In this document: positions 24,583 through 33,984 of the stretch, piece after piece
How positions within the stretch are numbered: position 1 is the stretch's first letter
Layout: every line of letters begins with the position of its first letter
DNA from: Deltaproteobacteria bacterium UBA6601
GTDB lineage: Bacteria > Myxococcota_A > UBA796 > UBA9615
Reading direction: 5' to 3'
Length of the DNA stretch: 64,000 nucleotides
Assembly: GCA_002433485.1 (NCBI GenBank)
Contig: DJIF01000150.1
Span: forward strand, 1-64,000
Notes under the pieces: model-generated
Seen by the model: the letters and a program-made list of their open reading frames with translations, nothing else
What the model was told of the DNA's origin: nothing
Database searches by the model: none
Position numbers and translations under genes: made by a program

Positions 24583-26964
24583 TTGCTAAGTGGGCGGGCT
24601 CCGTATGTCTGTTTGAGGTGGTTGCTGGTGCTGTGCAGCGCGTTGTTTGCCAATTTGGCCTGCCATCCGCTCCCCAATGAGACTGAACTCCGGCGCGGCT
24701 GTACTGGCGGCGGAAGAGGAATTGAGATGAGTGACGAAGCGACCTCTAGAAGCCTGCCAGGAGCTCAGGAACATCCTGCCGAGCTGGCCGCTCGATTGGA
24801 GCAAGCATGGCAGCAGCGGGGAGCTGACTATCAGCCTCGTACCCGGCATCTTCACGGCGATGGCTCGCCCCTTTACACCAACCGCTTGTTCCTGCAGTCG
24901 AGCCCCTACCTGCGTCAGCATGCGCACAATCCGGTCAACTGGTTCCCGTGGGGCGATGAGGCCTTCACCCTTGCTCGTGAGCTGGGCCGGCCAGTGCTGC
25001 TCAGTATCGGCTATTCGACCTGTCATTGGTGTCATGTCATGGAGGAGGAGTCCTTTGAGGCCCCCGAGGTAGCAAGCTACTTAAATGAGCACTACATCGC
25101 CATCAAGGTCGATCGGGAAGAGCGTCCAGATGTGGACTCCATCTATATGACTGCGGTCCGCAGCATGGGGCTGGGCGGCGGTTGGCCGTTGAACGTCTGG
25201 CTTACGCCGGCTCGAGAACCGTTCTATGGAGGAACCTATTTCCCGCCCAGGGACGGTCACCGAGGGATGCGCTTTGGCTTCCTGACCATGCTCCGGCAGC
25301 TTCGTGATGTCTATGACCGCCAGCCGGAGCGGGTGCTTTCTCAGTCCCAGTCGCTAGCGCAACGGCTGCGCCAGACCATGAACCCCCCGCCTGGCGATGT
25401 GGTCGTGGACCAGGGCGTCCTGGAGGACGCTGGCCGCCACTATCGTGGGCGCTTCGACTCGGTAAACGGCGGGATGGAGGGGGCTCCAAAGTTTCCCAGT
25501 AGCCTGCCGGTTCGCTTTCTATTCCGGGAGGCGCGCAGAAGCGGCCAGACCGAACTGCGGGAGATGGCCGAACTGACCCTGCGCAAGATGGCTGCGGGCG
25601 GTATGTACGATCACGTGGCGGGGGGCTTTCACCGCTATTCCACCGATGAGCACTGGCTGGTTCCGCACTTTGAAAAGATGCTCTATGACAACGCGTTGCT
25701 GGTGCCCGCCTATCTGGAGGCCTATCAGGTCAGTGGCGACGACGCTTTCAAGGAGGTGGCCGAGGATGTCTTGCGCTATGTGGAACGGGAAATGCGGGCC
25801 CCGGAGGGCGGCTTCTATTCGGCTACTGACGCAGACAGTCTGGGCCCCGACGGGGAAATGGATGAGGGCTATTTCTTTACCTGGACTCCTGCGGAGCTAG
25901 AAGAGCTGCTTGGCCCAGCCAAGGCTACCCCACTGGCTGCTGTCTATGACGTCCGTGCTGGGGGCAACTTTGAGGGTCGTAACATCCTGCATCGCCCCCG
26001 TGCTCTGGAGCATGTAGCCGAGGAGCAGGGTCTCACCGTCGATGCACTCCAGGCGCTGATCGCCGAGAGCCGGGTTCAACTGCGCGAGGCGCGGGCGGCT
26101 CGTCCTGCTCCGTTGCGGGATGAAAAGGTCCTTGCATCGTGGAACGGCTTGATGATCTCTGCCTTTGCCCAGGCCAGTGGGGTGCTCGGTGACCAGCATT
26201 GGCGCAGTATTGCTGCTCAGGCTGCCGACTTTATCCTCGCCTCAATGCGGGTCGAGGGGCGGCTTCGTCGCAGCTACAAGGACGGGCGGGCCAGTTTCAA
26301 CGCTTACCTTGACGACTATGCTTTCTTAATCGCGGGACTGCTTGACCTGTTCGAGGCGGGCGCAGGTAGTGGCTACCTGGCCGAGGCGATAGCCCTCGAT
26401 TGGATCCTGCATCGCCACTATGAGGATCGGGAGCATGGTGCCTTTTTCCTCACCAGCGATGATCACGAGCAGTTGTTGGTAAGGGAGAAGCCGATTCAAG
26501 ATGGTGCCGAGCCCTGCGGCAACTCGGTGCAGGTACTCAACCTGATGCGCCTGGCGCGAATCACCGGTGAGGACCGCTATCGCGCGCGTGCCGACCAGGC
26601 GGTGAGCGCTGTCTCAGCGGTGCTTTCTCAATGGCCCACAGCGCTCGCGGAGATGTTGCTGGCGGTGGACTATCGTTACGATCAGGTACCAGAGGTCATT
26701 GTTGTGGTACCTGAAGCCGGTGGAATTGAGCTGGCTCGGCCTTTTATAGCTGAGCTGCGGCGGCGGTTTGTACCCAACAGGGTGGTCGCTACCGTCGTTG
26801 AGGGTAAGGCTCAGGATGAACTGGCAGCTTTAATGCCGATGGTAGCTGGCAAGCTCGCCCAGGACGGACAAGCCACCGCATACCTTTGTGAGCATGGACT
26901 ATGCCAGGCGCCGACTCGAGAGGTCTCAGTTTTTGCTGAGCAGCTCGATGCTCTGCTCAGTTAG
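24583..26964 (+). CDS. YyaL/SSP411-type thioredoxin-domain protein with lipoprotein leader
   Basis: A 793-residue member of the DUF255/YyaL family: an N-terminal thioredoxin fold ([42 protein letters not shown] with C147 and C150) followed by an alpha/alpha toroid domain like N-acylglucosamine 2-epimerase ([48 protein letters not shown]). The role is poorly known, perhaps redox or glycan-related. Two starts compete. TTG at 24583, with GAGGG five bases upstream, adds a lipoprotein-like leader ending ANLAC. ATG at 24727, with AGAGGA eight bases upstream, gives the usual cytosolic form. Both may be used. It ends 2 bp from convergent cheX. Confidence 0.85.
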   Translation: MLSGRAPYVCLRWLLVLCSALFANLACHPLPNETELRRGCTGGGRGIEMSDEATSRSLPGAQEHPAELAARLEQAWQQRGADYQPRTRHLHGDGSPLYTNRLFLQSSPYLRQHAHNPVNWFPWGDEAFTLARELGRPVLLSIGYSTCHWCHVMEEESFEAPEVASYLNEHYIAIKVDREERPDVDSIYMTAVRSMGLGGGWPLNVWLTPAREPFYGGTYFPPRDGHRGMRFGFLTMLRQLRDVYDRQPERVLSQSQSLAQRLRQTMNPPPGDVVVDQGVLEDAGRHYRGRFDSVNGGMEGAPKFPSSLPVRFLFREARRSGQTELREMAELTLRKMAAGGMYDHVAGGFHRYSTDEHWLVPHFEKMLYDNALLVPAYLEAYQVSGDDAFKEVAEDVLRYVEREMRAPEGGFYSATDADSLGPDGEMDEGYFFTWTPAELEELLGPAKATPLAAVYDVRAGGNFEGRNILHRPRALEHVAEEQGLTVDALQALIAESRVQLREARAARPAPLRDEKVLASWNGLMISAFAQASGVLGDQHWRSIAAQAADFILASMRVEGRLRRSYKDGRASFNAYLDDYAFLIAGLLDLFEAGAGSGYLAEAIALDWILHRHYEDREHGAFFLTSDDHEQLLVREKPIQDGAEPCGNSVQVLNLMRLARITGEDRYRARADQAVSAVSAVLSQWPTALAEMLLAVDYRYDQVPEVIVVVPEAGGIELARPFIAELRRRFVPNRVVATVVEGKAQDELAALMPMVAGKLAQDGQATAYLCEHGLCQAPTREVSVFAEQLDALLS

Positions 26965-26966
26965 CG

Positions 26967-27422
26967 TTAGGAGGCGCGGCGCAGCACTGTGACCACGAGG
27001 GGCTCCCCCGACGAGAGCAGCAGCGACTCCACCATCTTCTCGCTGCCGGGAATCTTGGTGGAGTAATCCGTTCCGTCGACCACAGTAGGTAGGGAAAGTC
27101 GGGATGGCCCCGGCATAAGCCCTTTAATGTTGCCCCCGATCATGTTGGCGAGTTCACCGATGGCGTCTTGCAATTCTTCTCGGGTGACTTCGTCCACCTC
27201 CATGTCAAACATGAAGGCGGTTGTGCTGACTGCCAGACTGTGGGCACAGCTGACCACGATGGCACCCTCCCACTCGCCGGTGATCTGAACACAGCCGGTC
27301 AGAAATCGGCCTTCTGGACGGTTTGAGGTGCTGTCAGCACGCTCAAGTTCCTTTTCAACCAGGGCCAACCAGACAGTTCTGGTCACCTGTTCGACATCTT
27401 CGGCGGTCAGAGCAATGCTCAT
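26967..27422 (-). CDS. cheX: CheX/CheC-like CheY-P phosphatase
   Basis: A 151-residue CheC/CheX/FliY-family protein. The signature for CheX is a helix with conserved Glu and Asn that inserts into the CheY active site; here it reads DAIGELANMIGGNIKGLMP. The rest fits the alpha/beta fold (FLTGCVQITGEWEGAIVVSC at the N-terminal side, VVDGTDYSTKIPGSEKM). It would dephosphorylate CheY-P and end the signal of the adjacent chemosensory system. It follows cheR at 9 bp, so the two form an operon divergent from mcp-cheA-cheW-cheY. Confidence 0.85.
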   Translation of the reverse strand: MSIALTAEDVEQVTRTVWLALVEKELERADSTSNRPEGRFLTGCVQITGEWEGAIVVSCAHSLAVSTTAFMFDMEVDEVTREELQDAIGELANMIGGNIKGLMPGPSRLSLPTVVDGTDYSTKIPGSEKMVESLLLSSGEPLVVTVLRRAS

Positions 27423-27431
27423 TTCTGCATC

Positions 27432-28124
27432 CTAACTGCGGAGCCTGAATATTGGGGCCCGACTATCTTCAATTCTCACGAAAGGTGATGAGGACAACAA
27501 CTCGCCTTCTCCACTTCCGACCAGCAGAAAGCCGTCTGAGGCCATGACCCCGGCTAATCTATCCAGGATCTGGGAGTGGATGTCAACGTCGACTTTTGAC
27601 AGGACATTTGCGAGAAAAATGACGTCAAAGGGGCCGCTGCCTGGTTCCTCTTGGGTTACGTCGGTGCACTCGAAGTCGACCCAACTCTTTGGCGGGTCTT
27701 TGATCGCCCAGAGATGGCCTGCCCGTTCGAAGTACTGGATCAGTAACATTGCCGGAAGGCCGCGCTGTACCACCAGCTGTGAATACGCACCGCTGCGAGC
27801 GGTCTCCAGCAATTCTTCTGAGGGGTCGAGGCCAAGTACCTGAATGTCCCAATCAGCAAGCTCCGGGAAGTGTTTGGCCAGGGTCAGTCCAATGCTGTAG
27901 GCCTCCTGGCCGGCCGCACAGACTGCGGAAAGAACCCGCAGCTTTCTGGACTTTGCACGCTGCTCAAGGAGGCTCGGCAGAGCGAGCGTTCGTAACACTT
28001 CGAATGGTGTGATGTCGCGAAAGAAAGAGCTGGGATTTCGATTCATAAAAGCTTGTGAGCTTGTAGAGCTCCAGCGATGCAAATTGTGTTGTTCGCGCTC
28101 GTCCTCCGCGCCACTAAACACCAT
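27432..28124 (-). CDS. cheR: CheR-like chemoreceptor methyltransferase, short N-terminus
   Basis: A 230-residue SAM-dependent methyltransferase of the CheR type, which methylates chemoreceptor glutamates. The start of the catalytic region is clear (NPSSFFRDITPFEVL, then LRVLSAVCAAGQEAYSIGLTLAKHF where the family has SAGCSTGEEPYS), as is LGLDPSEELLETARSGAY. The usual RNVLIYF reads ANVLSKVD, so the active site is somewhat altered. Typical CheR has a ~70-residue helical N-terminal domain; only about 26 residues precede the catalytic part here. The start is uncertain: ATG at 28124 is used, ATG at 28046 is the alternative, and neither has a good Shine-Dalgarno. Upstream sequence holds no missing domain. 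Confidence 0.75.
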   Translation of the reverse strand: MVFSGAEDEREQHNLHRWSSTSSQAFMNRNPSSFFRDITPFEVLRTLALPSLLEQRAKSRKLRVLSAVCAAGQEAYSIGLTLAKHFPELADWDIQVLGLDPSEELLETARSGAYSQLVVQRGLPAMLLIQYFERAGHLWAIKDPPKSWVDFECTDVTQEEPGSGPFDVIFLANVLSKVDVDIHSQILDRLAGVMASDGFLLVGSGEGELLSSSPFVRIEDSRAPIFRLRS

Positions 28125-28151
28125 TCCGATCGATCCGGCAAATCTGCACCC

Positions 28152-28174
28152 GGGCGCGACAAATTGTCGCACCC
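28152..28174. promoter_or_regulatory. 23-bp dyad, candidate operator for cheR-cheX
   Basis: A perfect 7+7 inverted repeat (GCGACAA-A-TTGTCGC) extends after one mismatched pair by GGG/CCC on each side. It lies 28 bp upstream of the chosen cheR start. The symmetry suits a dimeric helix-turn-helix regulator. Confidence 0.55.
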
Positions 28175-28266
28175 AGATGCATGCGCTGGAGTTTTAATGT
28201 TCTAACCGGTGGTTGTGGCTCGGTATTGATGAGCTGCATGGAGAGCCTTTAACTGTCGCCCAAAAG

Positions 28267-28298
28267 TTGCCGCCAGCAGTCTGCATTTTGCCGCCAGC
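28267..28298 (+). repeat. Direct repeat TTGCCGCCAGC, two copies
   Basis: Two identical 11-bp copies start at 28267 and 28288, 21 bp apart, which is two helical turns. Same-face spacing is typical of activator or response-regulator sites. They lie about 300 bp upstream of the mcp start. Confidence 0.5.
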
Positions 28299-28588
28299 GT
28301 CATGGATGACAGGACTCGTGAAGCAGCGCGCCGTCGGACCCTGCATTTGGTAGCTTTTGGGTCTTTGCGTGGCTCTTGTTGCTAGAACATCGACCCCAGG
28401 GGAGAGCAAATTGAGTGCCTCTGACCCCGACCTGTGGCCTTTGGCGTAGAATCTGCCCCGGCGCTAACTTTTTGAGCGCAACAGAAGGGGCTGGCCTGTG
28501 CCGCTTATGCTTTCCTTCGACTTGAGTGAACTGGTGTCTCGGCCGTGCCGCTGAGTAGGTGAAGCCGACGTAGAAACGGAGTAGTCAA

Positions 28589-30085
28589 ATGAACGTGGGG
28601 ACCCGCTTTCCGGCCCGATCACAGCGAGATCGCATTGCCTGGACGCAGCGACTGACGACCAAGGTGGCCGGCATGGCCGGGGCCACCACCGCTTTTATCC
28701 TGGTGGTTGCAATGTTCTTCGGCTACTCGGCCACTCAGGACGCGATGGTTGCCGCCGAGCAGCGCCATGCTGAATCTATTGCGCACCTGGTATCAGCAGG
28801 AACGCGCGAGGGCTTGCGTCAGAACAACCGGGAACTTGTTTCGGCAGCTCTAAAGGAACTGGTTGGTCCTTTGGAGAATCTTCGCGCGGTGCGGGTTAGG
28901 AATGCTAACGGTCAGACCCTCAGCAAGATCGAGCGGGCGACCAGCGGTGCCCTGATTCAGGTGGACTCGGTTCCGGTTCAGTCGCTGCGTGGGGGCAACA
29001 AGCTTGGTTCGGTGACCATCTCCATCTCTCGGTCGGCTCTTGATGAGGCACTTCGAACTCAGCGTAATCGGACGCTCGTCGCCACGATCCTGGGTGCCTT
29101 GCTGTCCTACCTGTTGGTGACCTTCCTGGTTACGCAGTTGGCCCTGCGCGCCATCTTTAAGACCATTGATGTACTCGATCGGGTTCAGGACGGTGATCTG
29201 CGGGCTCGCCTGGACATCGGCAGCAAGGATGAGATCGGCTACATGGAGAGCTTCTTGAATGCTGCCCTGGAAAAGATGCGCAACACCTTTGCCACCATGG
29301 GCGGGACTTCAGAGCGTCTGGCCGCGAATGCCACTGAACTTGGCCGTATCTCTCAGGCGATGCGCTCAAGTGCACTGACGACGGCGACCCAGGTGGCCGA
29401 GGCTAAGGACGCTGCGGAGATGGTCAACGACTCGGTTCATACGGTGGCGGACTCCGCGCAGCAGATGAATGACAGCATTCGCAGCATCGCCGATAGCGCT
29501 CATCAGGCAGCTGATGTTGCGACCACTGCGGTGGACATGGCTCGTGAAACCAATGCGACAGTCCGCAAGCTTGGCGAGAGCAGTACTCAGATCTCCAACG
29601 TCATCAAGGTGATTACCTCCATTGCTCAGCAGACCAACCTACTGGCTCTCAACGCCACCATTGAGGCGGCCCGTGCCGGTGAGGCCGGCAAGGGCTTTGC
29701 GGTGGTGGCTAATGAGGTCAAAGAGCTGGCAGAAGAGACCGCCAGTGCCACTGAGGACATTGCGAAGAACATTGACCGGATCCAGAGTGATACTCAGAGT
29801 TCTGTGGCGGCAATCGCTCAGATCAGTGAGGTCATCGACAAGGTCAATGACATTCAAAACAGCATCGCTGATGCGGTGGAGAAGCAGAGCATGACGACCC
29901 GGGAGATTGGCCGCAATGTGACTGAGGCCGCCCATCGCTCGGCGTCCATTACTGCCCTGCTTGGCAAGGTTACCGACGCTGCGGACAGCACCCGTCACGG
30001 TGCTGATTCCACCGAGGACTCTGCCGCTGAGTTGAGCCAGATGGCGAACGAGCTGCAGAGGATTGTCAGCCAGTTTGAATTCTAG
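28589..30085 (+). CDS. Methyl-accepting chemotaxis protein
   Basis: A 498-residue inner-membrane chemoreceptor. It has TM1 at ~27-48, a short periplasmic/extracytoplasmic sensor of ~105 residues, TM2 at ~157-180, a HAMP domain (~180-235; [26 protein letters not shown]), and a long coiled-coil signalling domain. The hairpin tip is canonical ([43 protein letters not shown]). No C-terminal CheR-binding pentapeptide is present; the protein ends IVSQFEF. The sensor is about the size of a single four-helix or small PAS-like domain, but its ligand cannot be told. It heads the mcp-cheA-cheW-cheY set. Confidence 0.93.
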   Translation: MNVGTRFPARSQRDRIAWTQRLTTKVAGMAGATTAFILVVAMFFGYSATQDAMVAAEQRHAESIAHLVSAGTREGLRQNNRELVSAALKELVGPLENLRAVRVRNANGQTLSKIERATSGALIQVDSVPVQSLRGGNKLGSVTISISRSALDEALRTQRNRTLVATILGALLSYLLVTFLVTQLALRAIFKTIDVLDRVQDGDLRARLDIGSKDEIGYMESFLNAALEKMRNTFATMGGTSERLAANATELGRISQAMRSSALTTATQVAEAKDAAEMVNDSVHTVADSAQQMNDSIRSIADSAHQAADVATTAVDMARETNATVRKLGESSTQISNVIKVITSIAQQTNLLALNATIEAARAGEAGKGFAVVANEVKELAEETASATEDIAKNIDRIQSDTQSSVAAIAQISEVIDKVNDIQNSIADAVEKQSMTTREIGRNVTEAAHRSASITALLGKVTDAADSTRHGADSTEDSAAELSQMANELQRIVSQFEF

Positions 30086-30123
30086 ACGGTCAGCCTGAGC
30101 CCGAGCAGAGGTCTGGTGGAGGA

Positions 30124-33003
30124 ATGAGCGAAGAGGACGACGACGGACTCCAGGAGGTCATCGAGGAGTTCGTAGCTGAGAGCTACGAAGGACTCGACCA
30201 GATCGACAATGACCTGGTAGTGCTCGAAGCAGACCCGGCTGCAGCCGAGGTGCTGGCCCGCGTGTTTCGTGCTCTTCACACCATCAAGGGGACCTGTAGC
30301 TTCCTGGAGTTCAGCCTGCTTGAGAGCCTCAGCCACTCGGCTGAGACCTTGTTGAGCAGAATGCGCGATGGCTCCATTGTGGCTGATGCCACGGTGATCA
30401 GTACTCTGCTTGAGGTCAGTGACGTAATCCGCGGAATGCTCGAGCACATCGAGACCCAGGGCAACGACCGCTGCGGTGATTACAGCAATCTTGAGGCTCG
30501 CCTGAACGCACTTGCTGCGGGTCAAACGCTCCCTACCGGTGGAGCGCAGGAAGGCGCTGCTTCGGCCGCTGAGGAAGTTGGTGCCGAGTCCGTTGCCGGG
30601 GCTACCGAGTCCATTGTAAGAGCAGGAGATACCGGCCCGGGTGGTGAGCTGGAGCCCGCTCCGGTTGCTCAGCCTGCTGCTGCAGAGTCGACCGATGAGG
30701 TGGCTTCGGCCGTTGATGACGACGACGATGATGGCTTCGGTGAGATCATCAAGGAGTTCCTGGCCGAGAGCTTTGAAGGACTGGAGCAGGTTGATCAGGA
30801 CCTTGTAGTCCTGGAGTCAGCTCCCGCTAATCGAGAGGTCCTGGATCGGATCTTTCGGACCATCCACACCATTAAAGGTACCTGCAGCTTTCTGGAGTTT
30901 CCCAAGCTTGAGTGGCTGAGTCATGCCGGGGAGAATCTCCTCAGCCGGTTGCGGGATGGCACTCTGTTTGCCAGCAAAGAGAACATCCAGGCCTTGCTTG
31001 AGTTGGCGGATGCCCAGCGTGAGATCCTAGCCTCAATTGAGTCGGTTGGTAGTGAGGGGCTTGGCGAATATGGCACCCTTGCGGATCGGCTGAACGACCT
31101 GGCAGAAGCGGAGGGCTCCGCCCCTTCGTCGCAGGCCGGCAGCGGTAATGAGCCGGCTCCTGCTGCGCTGGCTGCGGCTAAGGCCACCGCTGGGGCCACC
31201 CAGACCTCCACCACCTCAACCGCTGCAGCGCAAGCCCCCAAGCGCACCGCTGCTCCACGTAGTGCCAGCCCCGAACCGCAGATCGCCGAGAGCACCGTGC
31301 GGGTTGATGTGAAGCTGCTTGATCAGCTCATGAACCTGGTGGGCGAACTGGTGCTGGCGCGAAACCGGGTCCTGGAGTTCGGCTCGGTCCACGATAATCG
31401 CAGCTACAACACCACAGTGCAGCAGCTCAGTCACATCACTTCAGAGCTGCAAGCCGGGGTGATGAAGACTCGAATGCAGCCGATCGGTGATGTGTGGAAG
31501 AAGTTCCCGCGGCTGGTTCGTGATTTGACGCGAGCCTTCGGTAAGGACGCCAAACTTGAAATGGTGGGTGCTGAGACAGAACTGGACCGCAGCCTCCTGC
31601 AAGCGGTTCGCGATCCTCTGACCCATGTCATTCGCAACGCAGTGGACCACGGAATTGAGATGCCAGCCGATCGAGTCGCGGCCGGGAAGCCCGAACAGGG
31701 CACGGTCATGCTCAAGGCCTACCACCAGGGCGGTCAGGTGATCATTGAAGTCGAGGATGATGGTGCTGGCATGAACGTGGCTCGAGTCCGGCAGCGGGCG
31801 GTTGAGCGAGGTCTGGTGCCTGCTGATGTTGCCGAGCTCATGGGTGACCGGGAGGTTGCCAATCTGATCTTCCTGCCAGGCTTCTCCACTGCCGAGAAGG
31901 TCACTGCGGTCTCGGGCCGAGGCGTCGGGATGGATGTGGTGAAGACCAACATCGAGAAGGTCGGTGGTTCCATCGACTTTCAGAACCGCCCCGGTAATGG
32001 CACCACCATGCGTTTTCGCATTCCCTTGACCCTGGCCATTGTTCCGGCCCTGTTTGTCTGGGCCCAGGGGGAGCTTTATGCGATTCCTCAGACCACTTTG
32101 CTGGAGTTGGTGAGGACGCGCGGCGGTGGCGGTGGCGAGGGTATTGAATTTATCCACGGCACTCCTGTTTTTCGACTGCGCGGACGCCTGTTGCCGGTTG
32201 TCTTCCTTAACCGTGAGCTTGAGCTGGATATGCGCAGCGCCGAGGAAGTGGCCGGAGAGAGCCAGTTCAACATCGTGGTCCTGCGCACCGAGAAACAGGA
32301 CATTGGCCTGGTCGTCGATGAGATTCAGAACACCGGTGAGATTGTGGTTAAGCCTCTCGGGGCAACCCTTGAGGCGCTCGGGGTATTTGCTGGCGCCACC
32401 ATCACAGGTAGCGGCCAGGTGGCGTTGATTCTTGATGTAGCGCGTCTCGCCGAGCGCGCCGGGGTGGTCTCCGACGGTCCTGATTTGCGGGGCTCAGCTA
32501 ACGTTCCGGGCCGGACTGCTGAAAGCGACACTCGTGAGGATATGTTGCTGCTACGGGGGACTGATGCAGGGCGGATGGCCCTGCCGTTGGCGCGCTTGGA
32601 GCGTCTTGAGGAGTTCAATCGCGCCGATGTGCAGCGCACAGGGCCCGGTGCGGTGGTGAAGTATCGTGGCGGGGTGCTGCCCCTGATCAGCATTTCGGAT
32701 TTGCTTGAGGAACGCCGCGGCGCGGCCCGAGAGACCGAGGAGTCTGGATCTGAGCAGGTTGGGGTTCAGGCGGTGATCTGTACCTCAGGAGATCATGAGA
32801 TAGGACTTGTGACCGAGCGGGTGCTCGACATTGTTCAGGTGCCTAGCTCGAGCATTGCAGGGGCGACCCGCGTCGGGGTTCATGGGACGGTGGTCATCAA
32901 TGAGGCCATTGTCGAGATCCTCGACGTTGATCTGTTGCTGTCCAGGGCCCGTGATTTGGGTCTTGACCTGACCGAGTCTTCCTATCGGAGTCAGAGCCTG
33001 TGA
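30124..33003 (+). CDS. cheA: CheA histidine kinase with two HPt and two CheW domains
   Basis: A 959-residue chemotaxis kinase. Two duplicated HPt domains have phospho-accepting His at 52 and 248 (both in HTIKGTCSFLEF), joined by acidic/Ala-rich linkers. Next come the dimerisation domain (~390; LLDQLMNLVGELVLARNRVLEF) and the ATPase (N box DPLTHVIRNAVDHGIE ~500, G1 EVEDDGAGM ~543, G2 GRGVGMDVVKTNIE). Two CheW-like domains follow (~633-780 and ~805-950). The second is less typical (MLLLRGTDAGRMALPLARLERLEEF). There is no P2 CheY-docking domain and no receiver domain. Doubled HPt sites may store or route phosphoryl groups. The stop overlaps the GTG of cheW. Confidence 0.92.
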   Translation: MSEEDDDGLQEVIEEFVAESYEGLDQIDNDLVVLEADPAAAEVLARVFRALHTIKGTCSFLEFSLLESLSHSAETLLSRMRDGSIVADATVISTLLEVSDVIRGMLEHIETQGNDRCGDYSNLEARLNALAAGQTLPTGGAQEGAASAAEEVGAESVAGATESIVRAGDTGPGGELEPAPVAQPAAAESTDEVASAVDDDDDDGFGEIIKEFLAESFEGLEQVDQDLVVLESAPANREVLDRIFRTIHTIKGTCSFLEFPKLEWLSHAGENLLSRLRDGTLFASKENIQALLELADAQREILASIESVGSEGLGEYGTLADRLNDLAEAEGSAPSSQAGSGNEPAPAALAAAKATAGATQTSTTSTAAAQAPKRTAAPRSASPEPQIAESTVRVDVKLLDQLMNLVGELVLARNRVLEFGSVHDNRSYNTTVQQLSHITSELQAGVMKTRMQPIGDVWKKFPRLVRDLTRAFGKDAKLEMVGAETELDRSLLQAVRDPLTHVIRNAVDHGIEMPADRVAAGKPEQGTVMLKAYHQGGQVIIEVEDDGAGMNVARVRQRAVERGLVPADVAELMGDREVANLIFLPGFSTAEKVTAVSGRGVGMDVVKTNIEKVGGSIDFQNRPGNGTTMRFRIPLTLAIVPALFVWAQGELYAIPQTTLLELVRTRGGGGGEGIEFIHGTPVFRLRGRLLPVVFLNRELELDMRSAEEVAGESQFNIVVLRTEKQDIGLVVDEIQNTGEIVVKPLGATLEALGVFAGATITGSGQVALILDVARLAERAGVVSDGPDLRGSANVPGRTAESDTREDMLLLRGTDAGRMALPLARLERLEEFNRADVQRTGPGAVVKYRGGVLPLISISDLLEERRGAARETEESGSEQVGVQAVICTSGDHEIGLVTERVLDIVQVPSSSIAGATRVGVHGTVVINEAIVEILDVDLLLSRARDLGLDLTESSYRSQSL

Positions 33004-33425
33004 GGCCTTCCACATATTGCACCTTTACCCTTGCAGAGCATCTCTTTGGAGTGGATGTGAACTGTGTGCAGGAGGTGCTGCGCCGCGCAGAGGTTACGCG
33101 GGTACCTCTAGCTCCCCCGATTGTCGCTGGCGTCACCAGCCTGCGCGGACAGATCGTGACGGTGGTCGAGGGCCGCAGGTTGATGGCTCTGACCGACCGA
33201 CTTGATTCGGAGCATCCAGCCCACCTGGTCCTCAAGACGCCTAAGGGGACCGTGAGCATGATGGTCGATGGAGTGGGTGAGGTGCTCAGCCCGCCGGAGG
33301 CTTCCCTTGAGTCACTGCCAGAGCATGTGCTTCCGGAGATTCGCGATCTGCTGGACGCAGTCAGTAAGTTAGATGAATCGCTCTTATTGCTTATCGACAC
33401 GGAGCGCATGTTTGCGCGCTTCTAA
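33000..33425 (+). CDS. cheW: CheW coupling protein
   Basis: A 141-residue CheW-like adaptor linking receptors to CheA. It shows the usual pattern: FTLAEHLFGVDVNCVQEVLRRAEVTRVPLAPPIVAGVTSLRGQIVTVVEGRRLM and, later, MVDGVGEVLSPP. The start is GTG overlapping the cheA stop (GTGA), which couples production to the kinase. It is a single-domain protein of normal length. Confidence 0.9.
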   Translation: MRPSTYCTFTLAEHLFGVDVNCVQEVLRRAEVTRVPLAPPIVAGVTSLRGQIVTVVEGRRLMALTDRLDSEHPAHLVLKTPKGTVSMMVDGVGEVLSPPEASLESLPEHVLPEIRDLLDAVSKLDESLLLLIDTERMFARF

Positions 33426-33553
33426 GCCCTTTACTCGGGCCCTTCCTTGGCTCTCGGCCTCGGATCATGTAGGCATGTGTTCTGTTTCCCTGCGCGAGGT
33501 AAGCTAGACTTCTCTAACGCACTTCTAGTTCGATCAGAGGAAGATTCCAACAG

Positions 33554-33946
33554 ATGCCCAAAGCCCTCGTAATTGATGACTCCAAGGCGACCCGCTCAAT
33601 TCTGGGCAGGATGCTCAGTGAGATGGGTTTTGAAGTTCATCAGGCTGGCGATGGTGCCCAGGCATTGACCAAGCTCAAGGAGGTCGGTGAGGTCAAGGTC
33701 GCACTGATTGACTGGGATATGCCGGTGATGAATGGCTTTGAGTTTCTCCAAGCGGTTCGTTCCCAGCCTGACTACAGTGACCTGCGCTTGATGATGGTGA
33801 CAACCGAGTCGGCCATTCATCAGATCGCCAGAGCCCTTGAGGCTGGCGCCGACGAGTACCTGATGAAGCCCTTCACTCCCGCGTTGCTGCGAGAAAAACT
33901 CTCGCTCCTGGGGCTGGTGTCTCCAGGGGAGTCGAGCGAAAGCTAG
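33554..33946 (+). CDS. cheY: CheY-like single-domain response regulator
   Basis: A 130-residue receiver with all key residues: acidic pair in VIDDSKATRSIL, phospho-accepting Asp in ALIDWDMPVMNGFEF, Thr in MMVTTESAIHQI, and Lys in EYLMKPFTPALL. It should be phosphorylated by the adjacent CheA and reset by CheX. The 128-bp spacer before it is the only gap in the plus-strand che set, so it may have its own promoter. A CTTCTCT segment (33509) could pair with the AGAGGAAG ribosome-binding site (33536), a possible weak translational control. Confidence 0.9.
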   Translation: MPKALVIDDSKATRSILGRMLSEMGFEVHQAGDGAQALTKLKEVGEVKVALIDWDMPVMNGFEFLQAVRSQPDYSDLRLMMVTTESAIHQIARALEAGADEYLMKPFTPALLREKLSLLGLVSPGESSES

Positions 33947-33984
33947 CGCTGCTGCGGCTCTCTTCGCGAAGGCTTGCTGGCCTC

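Larger units (their letters stand above)
28125..28588. other. Long regulatory spacer between divergent che operons
   Basis: About 460 bp without a gene, unusually long for this window. It holds the 23-bp dyad next to cheR and an 11-bp direct repeat (both listed separately), CTGCATTT twice 60 bp apart (28281 and 28341), and a TAGAAT box at 28447 that could be a -10 for mcp without a clear -35. ACGGAG nine bases before the mcp ATG is its ribosome-binding site. The part after 28300 is AT-richer than the coding flanks. I see no small RNA or terminator. Confidence 0.5.

Noticed and set aside
28371..28386. Sigma-54-like TGGC...TTGCT upstream of mcp
   Set aside because: The GG-to-GC spacing is two bases too short for a -24/-12 promoter.
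33509..33543. tRNA-like GTTCGATC and short pairing arms before cheY
   Set aside because: No acceptor stem, D-arm or anticodon arm can be formed around it.
33962..33971. 10-bp palindrome CTTCGCGAAG before the SGNH gene
   Set aside because: Short and likely chance in high-GC DNA; no second copy or promoter context seen.
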